64,000 bases of DNA, from NCBI RefSeq assembly GCF_000003195.3, contig NC_012870.2, forward strand, positions 2,079,501 to 2,143,500, given 5' to 3'. This DNA is from Sorghum bicolor (taxonomy: Eukaryota; Streptophyta; Magnoliopsida; Poales; Poaceae). The position numbers were made by a program, and so were the translations under genes. Shown here one piece after another: positions 47,805-58,240 of the stretch. Position 1 is the first letter of the stretch; each line of letters begins with the position of its first letter. The notes under the pieces are model-generated. The model had not been told where the DNA came from, ran no database searches, and was given only the letters and a program-made list of their open reading frames with translations.

Positions 47805-49233
47805 ATGGAGTCTATTCTTGAAAGACCGAAGTATGAGTGCTTGCTGTTTGGTGTGTTTACTGCTTTTTAAAAATCAGAGAAATTGTTGCTGTGTTTATTT
47901 CTTCATCTTCTGGTACAATCAAATAATGATGTTTTCTATTTCATTTTCAGATCTTGATGACACTTTGTATCCCTTCAGCGTTGGCATCAATCTAGCTTGT
48001 CGCAAAAACATACAAGGTGAGTAATGAAACTAATCGTTTTCTACAGCTTCATGCTTTATGAGGCATTTATAGTCTACAAATGTTGAAGAGACTGTAACTT
48101 TGAAATTTGGCCACCAGATTACATGCGGCACCATCTGCATATTGAAGAAAGCCATATTGCAGATATGTGCCTGGACCTGTACAAGGAATATGGCACCACA
48201 ATGGCTGGCCTTAAGGTACAACTCATGTTCCATTAGTCGCTTGCTGAATCTTTACAAATGATTTTTCCTGTATTTTCTTCTCCTTTATAATCATGCAGCG
48301 TTATTCTCTGCAGGCATTAGGCTATGAATTTGATAACGATGAGTTTCATGCAACTGTTCATGGTACCTTGCCATATCACAATCTGAGGCCTGACCCTGTT
48401 TTGAGGACCCTCCTACTTTCAATTCCACAGAGAAAAATAGTATGAAAAGCAACCAGTTTTTTCGGTTTTCTTGCTGTATTCTGGAATGGTGCGTTTGGAA
48501 AAATATCGAGGAGAGCATTTTTACCAACCTAAATTTGGTTACTGCAGGTATTCACAAATTCTGACAAAGCTCATGCGGAGGAAGCTCTGCATAGACTGGG
48601 TTTACAGGGTTGCTTCGATGGTGTGATTTGCTTTGAGACACTGAATCCTTACGATGGTCTGAGTGAGTTCCGGAACAGCATGCTGTTCCCAGATGAAACA
48701 TCTCCCAACTTGGTTGACCTGAATGAATCAGATGGGTTCAGACCCATATCGCCTATCCTCTGCAAGCCCTCCATTGAAGCCATGGAAGCTGTAATTCGGA
48801 TTGCAAATGTTGATCCCAAGAAAACAGTAAGGATTCTTGTCTCCGATACATGAAAAAGAACACGATCTAACAAGAAGGAATGCTGCACTGGAAATTTTAC
48901 ACTCTGATAATCTATTTTTCAGATATTTTTTGACGATAGCACTCGGAACATAGCTTCAGGAAAGGCTGCAGGCTTCCATACTGTGATTGTAAGACACCAT
49001 TCATGGTCTAAAATTCCACATCAGCCGTCATTCATGTTCAAAGGGAAAACCTGAACAGAAAACTTTTTTGAATTTTGCAGGTTGGCAGACCGACACTTGT
49101 TCCGGGGGCTGACCATGCTTTGGAGAGCATTCAAAACATGAAGGAAGCTTTACCTGAGATATGGGATGGTCAGGATTGGTCTGAGTCTGATGTTCTTTCT
49201 TCCACTGCTGTCGAAACCGTGGTGGTTGCTTGA
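47805..49233 (+). CDS. HAD-superfamily pyrimidine 5'-nucleotidase-like phosphatase
   Basis: Seven coding exons: 47805-47850, 47951-48016, 48118-48215, 48314-48439, 48548-48826, 48923-48988, 49081-49233; 277 aa, all GT-AG. HAD motifs: I, LLFDLDDTLYP (nucleophile D16, acid D18); II, FTNSD (T115/S117); III, CKPS (K185); IV, IFFDDSTRNI (D209/D210). The cap is helical, inserted after motif I. It resembles the SDT1/PHM8-type family that dephosphorylates nucleoside monophosphates; actual substrate not known. An acceptor-like TTTGCAG at 47782-47788 just before the ATG suggests a 5' UTR intron. It shares a short intergenic region with the divergent peptide gene. A decayed tandem copy lies at 54292-55640. 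Confidence 0.92.
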
Positions 49234-49897
49234 ATGCGTAACCCTGTGGGTTATCCATCCTGTGCTTGAATACCTACTACTTATAGTTTTGAGTTTGGAT
49301 AGTGGATGCAGAAGGTGCACCCTAGCTTCATTGATGAAGAGATTGCACTCTTAGTTCCAAATATTAATGGAACTGTATCAGTTAGAGTAGTGTGAGCTGA
49401 TTGCTGAACAAGCATATGCAGGAATTCTGCAGATATTCGCATTCTTGGCGCACCATTTTCTATGTACCATGTAACCATGTTTGACTGTTTGTACTTGTAC
49501 CTCAGAATAAAGTGACAGTACTCTAATTCTACCAAACTTCAGAAGTTTGCATTCCCTTTATTTTACGATACATTGCCCTCTTTAAAAGAAAATATAATGC
49601 CGCTCTTAATTCTTGTATTCTTTCGACAATGGGAGCTTCGTCAGTTGCTGTTCGGTTGCTAAGGTTGGCCTAATTTTCCCAGGCCTATGCCTAATTTTGC
49701 TCATATTAATTAATTTTAGTAGTAGACTGTATTGTATTATTACAACAGTTTAAAATGCTACTGATTTTGTTTGATTTCAGAGGTATTGTAATGAAATAAA
49801 TTATGCGAAATGCATCCTTTTCTCTTTCTTTTTTTCTAGATCTTTTATTCTGTTCTGGATCGAATAACTAAAACGGAAGGGTCGTTGTTGCAATTTG
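49234..49897. other. 3' flank of the HAD gene
   Basis: Non-coding and collinear with 55641-56420 of unit B. At about 49760 it reads ATGCTACTGATTTTG, the empty site of the Stowaway element found in unit B. Confidence 0.6.
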
Positions 49898-50140
49898 GGC
49901 CTTGTTTAGTTCCCAAAAAAATTTGCAAAATTTTTCAGATTCCCCGTCACATCGAATCTTTAGACACATGCATGAAGTATTAAATATAGACGAAAATAAA
50001 AACTACTTGCATAGTTTGGTCGGAATTGATGATATGAATCTTTTGAGCCTAGTTAGTTCATGACTGGACAATATTTGCCACAAACAAACGAAAGTGCTAC
50101 AGTACCTGTTTTGCAAAATTTTTTGGAACTAAACAAGGCC
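49898..50140. mobile_element. Tourist-like MITE, unit A only
   Basis: Ends GGCCTTGTTTAGTTCCC and GGAACTAAACAAGGCC. TTG flanks both sides (49895-49897, 50141-50143). Unit B shows the uninterrupted site AATTTGGTCAAGC near 56409, so the element arrived after the duplication. Confidence 0.93.
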
Positions 50141-50506
50141 TTGGCCAAGCTTTTAGAGTCTGTTCGCTTTTTTGGTCAAGCAATTTGGAATAACTAAAAC
50201 AGTTTAAAACGCTGATAAAGGCCATAACGGTCTCAAGCGAAGTGAAGATTAGCGGCGCAAAGGGAGGAGAAAATTGCATTTTTAGCAGCCCAAACAGTGG
50301 GCTTCGCAAAACTAGCATGCGAATTTTGTAAAAATAGAAGCCAAAACAATTACTTTTTGTTTTCTCTACCATTTTTCTTTTTTCCTTTTTTTTCTCCTAA
50401 ATTTTGGACGACCCTACCCCTGTGCTAGTTTCACGTAACCACGCCGCGCGCCGGTGCTGATTTCACGTAATTTAGTTCTATACGCACGTGAGCCCTAGCG
50501 CTCTCC

Positions 50507-50755
50507 ATGGACGACGTGCCGCCGCCGCCGCCGTTCGAGATGAACCCACTGTCCGACATGCCACCGTCGTCCGACGTGACCCTTCCGCACGACGTGCCTC
50601 CACGGCCTGACGTGTTGTCTCCGCGTGATGCCGCGGCACACTCCAATGCTGAGGCGGATGCGATTGCTATGGTGAGAGCCCTGCTGCCTGTTGCCGCGAC
50701 TCCGGCTTTGCCGCACGATGTGCTGAGGCCGACCTCAATCCATGTTGTACGCAGG
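50507..50755 (+). other. Proline-rich ORF inside the TIR transposon, possible captured exon
   Basis: The frame starts MDDVPPPPPFEMNP and runs about 83 codons to a donor-like CGCAG|GTGCGT at 50754-50760. The composition is Pro/Asp/Val-rich with repeats of PxDV. No family is recognised; it could be the first exon of the element's own protein or a captured host exon. Confidence 0.35.
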
Positions 50756-50836
50756 TGCGTAATGAACAGTTGTCCTCCCAATTCATATCAGAAGTTCAGT
50801 TTAATGAAATTAGTATGGTTTGTCAGGTCTGATTTA

Positions 50837-51183
50837 GGCCCTGTTTAGTTTCCCACCCAAAAAATTTTCATCTATCCCATCGAATTTTTAGACACATGCA
50901 TGGAACACTAAATGTAGATAAAAAAATAAACTAATTACACAGTTTGGTTGAAAATCACGAGACGAATCTTTTAAGTCTAGTTAGTCCATGATTAGACTTA
51001 AGTGCTACAGTAACCCACATGTGCTAATGACAGATTAATTATGCTTAATAGATTTGTCTTGCAGTTCCCAGACGAGCTATATAATTTGTCTTTTTATTAG
51101 TTTCTAAAATCCTCTCCCCCGACATCCTTCTGACATATTCGATGTGACATCAAAAAAATTTCATCTCTAATCTAAACAGGGCA
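50837..51183. mobile_element. Tourist-like MITE, about 347 bp subfamily, nested in the TIR transposon
   Basis: Left end GGCCCTGTTTAGTTTCCCAC, right end AATCTAAACAGGGC. TTA lies on both sides (50834-50836, 51184-51186). The core matches the elements at 14113 and 62429. Confidence 0.85.
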
Positions 51184-51570
51184 TTAGAATTTGTGGAAAC
51201 TATGCCACCAGTTGACTGGGATAGCTTGCAGATCATAGAAACTCATTTTCCCTTGATCTGTAAGATAAACTCGTTTTTTCTTATATGAACTCATTATTCC
51301 ATCGTATACGTATCCAGGCATAGGCAGCCAGCCAGCGCCCAGGCCTGCAGCGGCGACCAGCACTGACTAGCAGATGTGGATCTCACGTCAATTAGCAGCT
51401 CAATTAGCACAGGGGTAGATTCGTCCAGATTTTAGAAGAAAAAAAGAGAAAGAAGGAAAAAAAGAAAAAATGGTAGACAAAACAAGAAGTAATTGTTTTG
51501 GCCGCTGTTTTTACAAAAACAATGTTTTGGATGCTAGTTTTGCGAAGCCCATTGTTTGGGCTGCTAAAAA

Positions 51571-52470
51571 TGCAACGCCTCGCCGGCTCTCGCGTCCCCG
51601 CGCCTGCCCGTCGCGCGGCGCTGTCCGTCGTCGAAAGGTCAAGGTGTCCACGCCGCAGGACGGCCGCATCTCCCGCCATGTCCGCCTCCGCAAGAAGTTA
51701 GGAGTAGAAATCTGCGCGAGAGCTAAGTTAGAATCTTTCTCCTCCTTCCTTTGTACGAATGTGCACATCAATGTGCACGAACTGTAGTAAGAACATTTTC
51801 GCTCGAAAAAAAAAATATAGGTGGGGGATTCCCCCACTGTTTCGGTCAAAAAAAGAACATTTTCGCTCTGCAGTCGATTGCTCGAGTGGGGGATTGGGGC
51901 CAATGTCGTGCTTCCATCCTGTTCGACGAAATGCTTCTATTGGAGTGGTAGTCTAAGAATCTATCAGCTATACCTAGAGTTTACAAGTTGAATGTAACTA
52001 CAGGTATTACTGCTACTTCTTGCTAGTTTCACGAGTTTATTGCAGTTGCCAGTCTTAGGCCTTGTTTAGTTTGTAAAATTTTAGTTTTTTTTGCTACCGT
52101 AGCACTTTCGTTTTTATTTGACAAACATTGTCCAATCACAGAGTAAGTAGGCTTAAAAGATTCATCTCACAAATTTCAGGTAAACTGTGTAATTAGTTTT
52201 TATTTTTATTTTTATTTAATGCTCCATATATGCGACCAAAGATTCGATGTGACAGAGAATCTTGAAAATTTTTACGAACTAAACAAGACCTTACATACCC
52301 CTTTCCAGGTAAGTGGCACGACAAAGAGGCCAAGGTTGAGTGTTTTCTGCTCAAACAGGCATTTGTACGCTCAAGTCACCGTCGGCACAAAGCAATGCAC
52401 TCTGGCTTCAGCTTCAACCATGCACAAAACTCTCTCCAAGGAATTGAAATACTCGGCTGGGCCAATGATT
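51571..52470 (+). pseudogene. Plastid ribosomal protein L18 copy, broken
   Basis: The remnant has the 3' part of exon 1 (about 51576-51704) and exon 2 (52309-52470). Exon 1 has lost its start and most transit-peptide codons to the transposon at 50274. It also carries a 1-nt loss where the intact gene has GTCGTCGCCAAGG (here GTCGTCGAAAGG) and an altered donor (AAGAAGTTAGGAG instead of AAGAAGGTAGAA). Exon 2 remains open with several substitutions. Exon 3 is absent because the duplication ends in intron 2. A Tourist-like element sits in intron 1. Confidence 0.9.
52058..52290. mobile_element. Tourist-like MITE in intron 1 of the L18 pseudogene
   Basis: Ends GGCCTTGTTTAGTTTG and CGAACTAAACAAGACC. 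TTA flanks both sides (52055-52057, 52291-52293). The intact L18 in unit B has the empty site AGTCTTACATAC near 56976-56987. Confidence 0.93.
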
Positions 52471-53600
52471 GTAAGTTATCAGCTCCTTTTATTTTGCTTG
52501 AGAAACTCTGACCTTGGTTGAAATGTCAATACCATTCCAAAGATAGTAAATCAATAACAGGGACTTTACTGGTTCCTTTATTAAACCGTCCCTTTCCCCC
52601 ATAATACAAATGGAAGATTGCTCTAGTGAAAATGCATATCATTTCCACTTGTAGCATCATTGGAAACTAGATGATAAATTATCTGGTTAGGGCCAAGGAC
52701 TTCAATGTGCAATTAGTTATCTATGACCCAATCAAATGTATATACTCTGTTTGGGTATTGAATTGTAGTTGGATTTCAGATTACATAGTATTATTTTCAA
52801 AAATTTCAGATTACATAGTATGAGGTACTCCTACTCTAAACACACTAGTTATTTCTACTAGATTGCGCAATCACTACAAATATGCATGCATTCCCGATTT
52901 CTTCACAAGAATAGACACGGTCTTATGCCTCTGATCATTGGCCAAACTGTGGTTGCAGTGAAAAGTAAAACAGAGTACAGTCATGTCCTAGGTTCAAATC
53001 TCCCTTTCTGAAAAATCAGTGAGTTTTTAGGACAGCATTTTTTTCAGTAAGACCACAATGGCTTGTAAATAGTCTGTCCACTGGAACTTGAACAATCTCA
53101 GGGAACCATACACTACATTTTCTTCAGATGATTCTACATATAAAAAACACAATGGTGCAGTGTACTGTCTCTCGTCCATGCAGCTGAAGGCAAGCTCTCC
53201 TTATAAGCGCGGAAGGTAGAAGATGAATTGTAGAAGATGAACTTGGACGTCATGAAGCGTCCATCAATCATTAGTAATTGCTGCCATAAGCATGGGGTTA
53301 CTAGTAACTACAACCATAACCATGTGAGTTACTGGTAACAGCAGCCATAACTATGGTCATTACAAGTTCAGCCATCAATTACATTCAGTCCACCATTTTA
53401 TTGCACATAACATCTAATATGGCCTTAGGATTTATTTGATTTAATTATTAAATAAAATATGGGTCATGCCCACATTAAATCTAATAGTATCTATGACAAG
53501 TAAATTTAGCAGCATCACATTCCATTATTCATGCCCACATTAAATGCTAGCTGCCGGTGCTCACTACACATGATAACCCAACTATGATAAGCCTTGTTTC
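52471..53600. other. L18 intron 2 remnant and duplication junction
   Basis: Up to about 53150 this matches intron 2 of the intact L18 gene (57159-57905). It then switches to sequence not shared with unit A, and unit B begins near 53490. A repeated ATTACTGGTAAC/AGTAACTACAACCATAA-type tract near 53285-53370 is a short degenerate tandem repeat of about 30 bp. Confidence 0.6.
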
Positions 53601-53876
53601 TTAGGGCCCGAGCACCGGTGTCTTGCGAGTGCAATCGGTTGCACGGTACCCGTCTGTGATGGGGCCTTCTGCTGCTTCTTCAAACAGGCCATTGCAAGGG
53701 AGCAGGGCCTCAACTTCCAACAACGTGGACGAGGGGGGCTTCGCCACCGTTGAAGACTCTAGGATGGTCACTTGATCCACTCTCTCAAGAGTGTGGGTGC
53801 TGTGCACGGACGAGATGGTGGCCATGGCCATGACAACATGGAGGAGGAAGGCTGTGAGGTTGGCAAGCTTGGCCAT
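53601..53876 (-). CDS. Small secreted peptide precursor, unknown family, copy B
   Basis: Single exon, 91 aa, paralogue of 47121-47408. Signal peptide MAKLANLTAFLLHVVMAMAT then SSVHS. The mature part keeps LERVDQVTIL, STVAKP, EVEALLPCNGLFEEAAEGPI and ATDCTRKTPVLGP. Differences include loss of LKA and an added Leu, a second Cys (LLPCNG) not present in copy A, and a shorter Met/Ala run in the signal peptide. All indels keep frame. TATA-like CCTATAAAGAC lies about 85 bp upstream. The neighbouring HAD copy is dead, so this gene has been maintained independently, or has simply not yet decayed. Confidence 0.68.
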   Translation of the reverse strand: MAKLANLTAFLLHVVMAMATISSVHSTHTLERVDQVTILESSTVAKPPSSTLLEVEALLPCNGLFEEAAEGPITDGYRATDCTRKTPVLGP

Positions 53877-54291
53877 TTCTTCACGGTTTGGTGATAGTAG
53901 TTTATTGTGAGGTAATGGTGGAATGGGTTGCTGGTCTAGGATTGGGAGGAATAACTTGTCTTTATAGGTGGAAATGTTGTTACTTGTTACTGAGATTTTA
54001 TTTATGAAACTGCAGTGGAGTTAGTGGATGTGTTTAGTATCTATAAGAGGAGTTATGCTATAATAAATAAGCCTTGTTTGCTCAAATAAATCCATAGGAG
54101 TTTCATCCAGAAAAAGATTACCTTTTTGAAATGGCAGAGAAAGATTAACTTAGGAGTTGTTTGATGGAGTTACATCCAAAACTTGCATCCTGTCTATTTT
54201 TCTTCATTTTTTCAGCTCTCAAATAATAACTACTCAGAAAAATGGTCTCACCTAATCTGTGAAAACTTTTTGCAGTTTTTGACTGTTGAGG

Positions 54292-55640
54292 ATGGAGTCT
54301 CTTGAAAGACCGAAGTATGAGTGCTTGCTGTTTGGTGTGTTCCCATCTTTTAAAAATCCAGAGAAATTGTTGTGTTTATTTCTTCATCTTATGGTATAAT
54401 CAAATAATGATTTCTCTTTTTCTATTTCATTTTCAGATCTTGATGACACTTTGTATCCCTTCAGTGCTGGCATCAATCTAGTTTGTCACAAAAACATACA
54501 AGTTGAGTAATGATACTAATCGTTTTCCATGGCTCCATGCTTTATGAAGTGTTTATTGTCTGTAAATGTTAAAGAGACTGCAACTTTGAAATTTGGCCAC
54601 CAGATTACATGCGGCACCATTTGCATATTGAAGAAAGTCATATTGCAGATATATGCCTGGACCTGTGCAAGGAATTTGGCACCACAATGGCTAGCCTTAA
54701 GGTAATCTTTACAATAACTGTCCTATTATTCTCCTTTCTAATTGTGTGATTGTTATTGTCTGCAGGTATTGGGCTACAAATTCGATAGTGATGAGTTTCA
54801 TGCAGCTGTTCATGGTACCTTGCCATATCACAACCTGCGGCCTGACCCTGTTCTGAGGACCCTCCTACTTTCAGTTCCACAGAGAAAAATAGTATGAAAA
54901 ACAACCAGTTTCTTTTCTGTTATTCTTCCTGTATTCTGAAATGATATGTTTTGAAAAATGGTCATGGAGAGCATTTTTATCAACCTAAATTTGGTTACTG
55001 CAGGTTATACAAACTCTGACAAAGTTCTTGTGGAAGAAGCTCTGTGCAGATTGGGTTTATAGGGTTGCTTTGATGGCGTGATTTGCTTTGAGACATTGAA
55101 TCCTTGCACTGGTCTGAGCGAACTTGGTTGATCTGGATAAATCAGATGGGTTCAGACCCATATCGCCTATCCTTTGCAAGCCCTCCATTGAAGCTATAAT
55201 TTGGATTGCAAATGTTGATCCCAAGAAAACAGTAAGGATTCTCATCTCTGAACATGAAAAAAGAACGCGTGTCTAACAAGAAGCAAGGATTGCCCCATTG
55301 GAAATTTTACATTCTAACTGTTTATTTTTAGATATTTTTTGACGACAGCGCCCTAAACATAGCTTCAGGAAAGCTGCAGACTTCCATACTGTGATTGTAA
55401 GACACTGCACATGGTCCAAAATTCCACATTAACTGTTAGTCATGTCCAATGGGAAAACTTGAACACAAAACTTTCTGAATTTTGCAGGTTGGCAGACCGA
55501 CACTTGTTCCTGGGGCTGACCGTGCTTTGGAGAGCATCCATAACATGAAGGAAGCTTTACCTGAGATATGGGATGGTCAGGATTGGCCCGAGTCTGATGT
55601 TCTTGCTTCCACTGCTGTCGAAACTGCGGTGGTTGCTTGA
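54292..55640 (+). pseudogene. Decayed tandem copy of the HAD nucleotidase gene
   Basis: All seven exons can be traced, including motif I (LLF|DLDDTLYP) and the final VETAVVA stop. Damage: the exon 2 donor GGTGAGT became GTTGAGT at about 54502; exon 5 has a 1-nt loss near 55005 (GTTATACAAACTCTGAC) that destroys motif II; a CAG-to-TAG stop in GGTTTATAGGG near 55060; a deletion of about 40 bp after CTGAGCGA (55110-55125); loss of the ATGGAAGCTG codons near 55195; and a 1-nt loss in exon 6 (GGAAAGCTGCAG near 55369). No product with a working active site is possible without skipping several exons. Confidence 0.93.
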
Positions 55641-56518
55641 ATCTGTAACCCTATGGGTTATCCATTCTGTAATACCATGAGAGGAGTACCTACGACTTAT
55701 AGTTTGAGTTTGGATATTGGATGCAGAAGGTGCACCCTAGCTTCATTGATGAAGAGATTGCACTCTTATATTAGTTCCAGCTAGTAATGGAACTGATCAG
55801 TTAGAGTAGTGTGAGCTGAAGTTGCTGAACAAGCATATGCAGTAATTTTGCAGATATTCGCATTCTTGGCGCAGCATTCTCTATGTACCATGATTGTACC
55901 TCAGAATAAAGTGACAATACTCTAACTCTACCAAACTTCTGAAGTTTGCATTCCCTTATTTTTCGATACATTGCCCTCTGAAAGACAATATAGTGCAGCT
56001 TTTAATTCTTGTATTCTTTAGCTTCGTCAGTTGCGGTTCAGTTGCATAATTTTCTGAGGCCTATGCCTAATTTTGCTCATGTTAATTCATTTTAGTAGTT
56101 AGACTATTGTATATATTACAACCGATTAAAATGTTACTCTCTCTGTTTCAAATTATAAGTCGTCTTGACTTTTTTGGTTCGTCTATTTTATTATGTATCT
56201 AGACATATATTATATCCAGATACATAGTAAAATGGATATACCAAAAAAAGTTAAAGTGACTTATAATTTCAAACGGTGGGAGTAATGATTTTGTTTGGTT
56301 TCAGAGGTAATGCAAATTTGCAATGAAATACTCTTTCTTTCTTTCTTTCTTTTTTCTGGAATTTTTGTTCTGTTCTGAAATAACTTAAACAGAAGGGTCC
56401 TTGTTGTAATTTGGTCAAGCTCTTAAACGCTGTACAGCGGATAGGATAAGGCCATAACAGAGACGCCGTTGTGCGGGAGACACAGAACGAAGTGAAGAGC
56501 AGCGGCGCAAAGGGAGCC
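55641..56518. other. Spacer between the HAD pseudogene and L18
   Basis: Non-coding, collinear with unit A, containing the Stowaway element and the L18 promoter/5' UTR. A (CTTT)n tract lies at about 56334-56352. Confidence 0.55.
56137..56282. mobile_element. Stowaway-like MITE, unit B only
   Basis: Ends CTCTCTCTGTTTCAAATTAT and ATAATTTCAAACGGTGGGAG are inverted. TA flanks both sides. Unit A has the uninterrupted ATGCTACTGATTTTG near 49757. Length 146 bp. Confidence 0.9.
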
Positions 56519-58240
56519 ATGCTCGCCTCGCCGGCGCTCACCGGCGCCCACTCCTTTGCGGCGTCCGTGTCCGGCAACCTCCTCGTCACCTTGCCTTCCG
56601 TACCCGCGCCTGCCCGTCGCGCGGCGCTGTCCGTCGTCGCCAAGGTCAAGGTGTCCACGCCCCAGGACGACCGCATCGCCCGCCATGCCCGCCTCCGCAA
56701 GAAGGTAGAAATCTGCGCGGGAACCAAGTTAGAATCTCTCTTTCACCTCCTTCCTTAGTACGAATGTGGACATCAATCAATGTCCACGAGTTCTAGCGAG
56801 GACATTTTCACTCTGTGTTCGAGTGCGCATTTGCGCGAGTGGTGGCTGGGACCTATAATGCCGTACTTGCGACCTGTTCGACGAAATGCTTCTCTTGGAG
56901 TGGTAGCCTAGAGTTCATGAATTGAATGTAACTACGAGTTTGACTGCTAGTTTCGCAAGTTTATCGCAGTTGTCAGTCTTACATACTGCTTTCCAGGTAA
57001 GTGGCACCACGGAGAGGCCGAGGTTGAGTGTTTTCCGCTCAAACAAGCATTTGTATGCTCAAGTCATTGACGATACAAAGCAGTGCACTCTGGCTTCAGC
57101 TTCAACCATGCACAAAACTCTCTCCAAGGAATTGGAATACTCAGCTGGGCCAACAATTGTAAGTTATCAGCTCCTTCTATTTTGCTTTAGAAACTCTGAT
57201 TTTGGTTGAAATGTCATTCCCATTCTAAAGACATTAAGTCAGTAACAGAGAGTTTACTAGTTCTTGCTTAAATCATTCCTTTCCCCTTGTTCAAGTGGAA
57301 GATTGCTCTAGTGAAAATGCATAATTCTTTCCATTTGTAGCATCATTGAAAACTAGATGATAAATTATCTGGTAAGGACTAAGGACTTCAATGTGCAATT
57401 GATTAGACCCAGTCAACTGTATATACTCTGTTTGGGTACTGAATTATCGTTGGGATTTCATATTACATAATGTGAGGTGCTCCTTTAAACACAGCAGTTA
57501 TTTGTACTAGATTGTGTAATCACTACATATATGCATGCATCCCGTTTCTTCACAAGAATAGACAAGATCTTATGTCTCTGATCATTGGCCAAACCCTGGT
57601 TGCAATGAAAAGTAAAACAGGCTCCAGAGTAGATAAGGTGAACAGACAATGCAGCCTTTGATATATTCACAATCGATAAATCCACTCTTTCATCAGTCAT
57701 TTGTGGGCTTGTGGCACTTCATTATTTGCTTATATATACATAGAACAGCCATGGCCAACTTAATCAATACAGTTAAGTCTAGGTTCAAAACTCCCTTCCT
57801 GAAAAATCAATGAGGTTTTAGGACAGCATGTTTTTCTAGTAAGTAGTCTGGTTACTGGAACTTGAACAATCTCAGGGAACCTTGCACTGCAGATGATTCT
57901 ACATATAAAAAAACACAAAGCAATTCGAAGTTGTGCAAACATTTTTACGATGACTCTTTTGATTTTTATCTACAATGTATTGCTTTGGTGTTGAATTTTG
58001 CTTATACATGATTCAAAATGACAAGATGAGACATGCTCTCGCAGATAGGCTATGATTTGTTTCTGACAGAAAATTGGCATTTGCTTCCAGGAAATAGCAC
58101 AAAAGATCGGTGAGGTGATTGCCAAGTCTTGTTTGGAGAAAGGGATCACCAAAGTTGTCTTCGACCGTGGCGGTTTCCTCTACCATGGCCGCATCAAAGC
58201 TCTTGCTGATTCTGCTAGAGAGCACGGGCTTGAATTCTGA
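56519..58240 (+). CDS. RPL18: Plastid 50S ribosomal protein L18 (uL18c)
   Basis: Three exons: 56519-56704, 56997-57158, 58091-58240; 165 aa, similar in size to the Arabidopsis plastid L18 precursor. Residues 1-40 are Ala/Ser/Pro-rich without acids, a chloroplast transit peptide. The mature part has the bacterial L18 pattern: [57 protein letters not shown], and the C-terminal [21 protein letters not shown]. The protein binds 5S rRNA in the plastid ribosome. Exon 2 starts GTAAGT right after the acceptor CAG, so the junction CAGGTAAGT is also a perfect donor consensus. It is the only complete L18 in the window; unit A has a broken copy. Confidence 0.94.

Larger units (their letters stand above)
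50274..51575. mobile_element. TIR transposon inserted in exon 1 of the unit A L18 copy
   Basis: Inverted arms of about 110 bp: the left starts TTGCATTTTTAGCAGCCCAA, the right ends TTGGGCTGCTAAAAATGCAA, continuing through GGGCTTCGCAAAACTAGCAT and ACAATTACTT(T/C)TTGTTTT. The element separates AGCGGCGCAAAGGGAG (L18 5' UTR) from CGCCTCGCCGG (codons for the transit peptide). No clear target duplication was found, and the L18 start codon is lost at the left junction. The interior contains a proline-rich ORF (50507 onward) and a second MITE at 50837. Confidence 0.82.
46975..53150. repeat. Tandem gene-cassette duplication, unit A
   Basis: Collinear with 53490-57905. It begins around TCTATCCATGACAAGTTAGC and ends inside intron 2 of the L18 gene near TTCTACATATAAAAAACAC. 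It holds the small peptide gene, the intact HAD gene and a 3'-truncated L18 copy, plus insertions at 49898, 50274, 50837 and 52058 that unit B lacks. Confidence 0.88.
53490..57905. repeat. Tandem gene-cassette duplication, unit B
   Basis: Collinear with 46975-53150 in the order peptide gene (-), HAD (+), L18 (+), and continuous into the rest of L18. Unit B carries one insertion not in unit A, the Stowaway element at 56137. Confidence 0.88.

Noticed and set aside
52219..52521. ORF reading from the Tourist-like element into L18 exon 2
   Set aside because: The first 30 codons are transposon sequence and intron; only exon 2 of the pseudogene is real.
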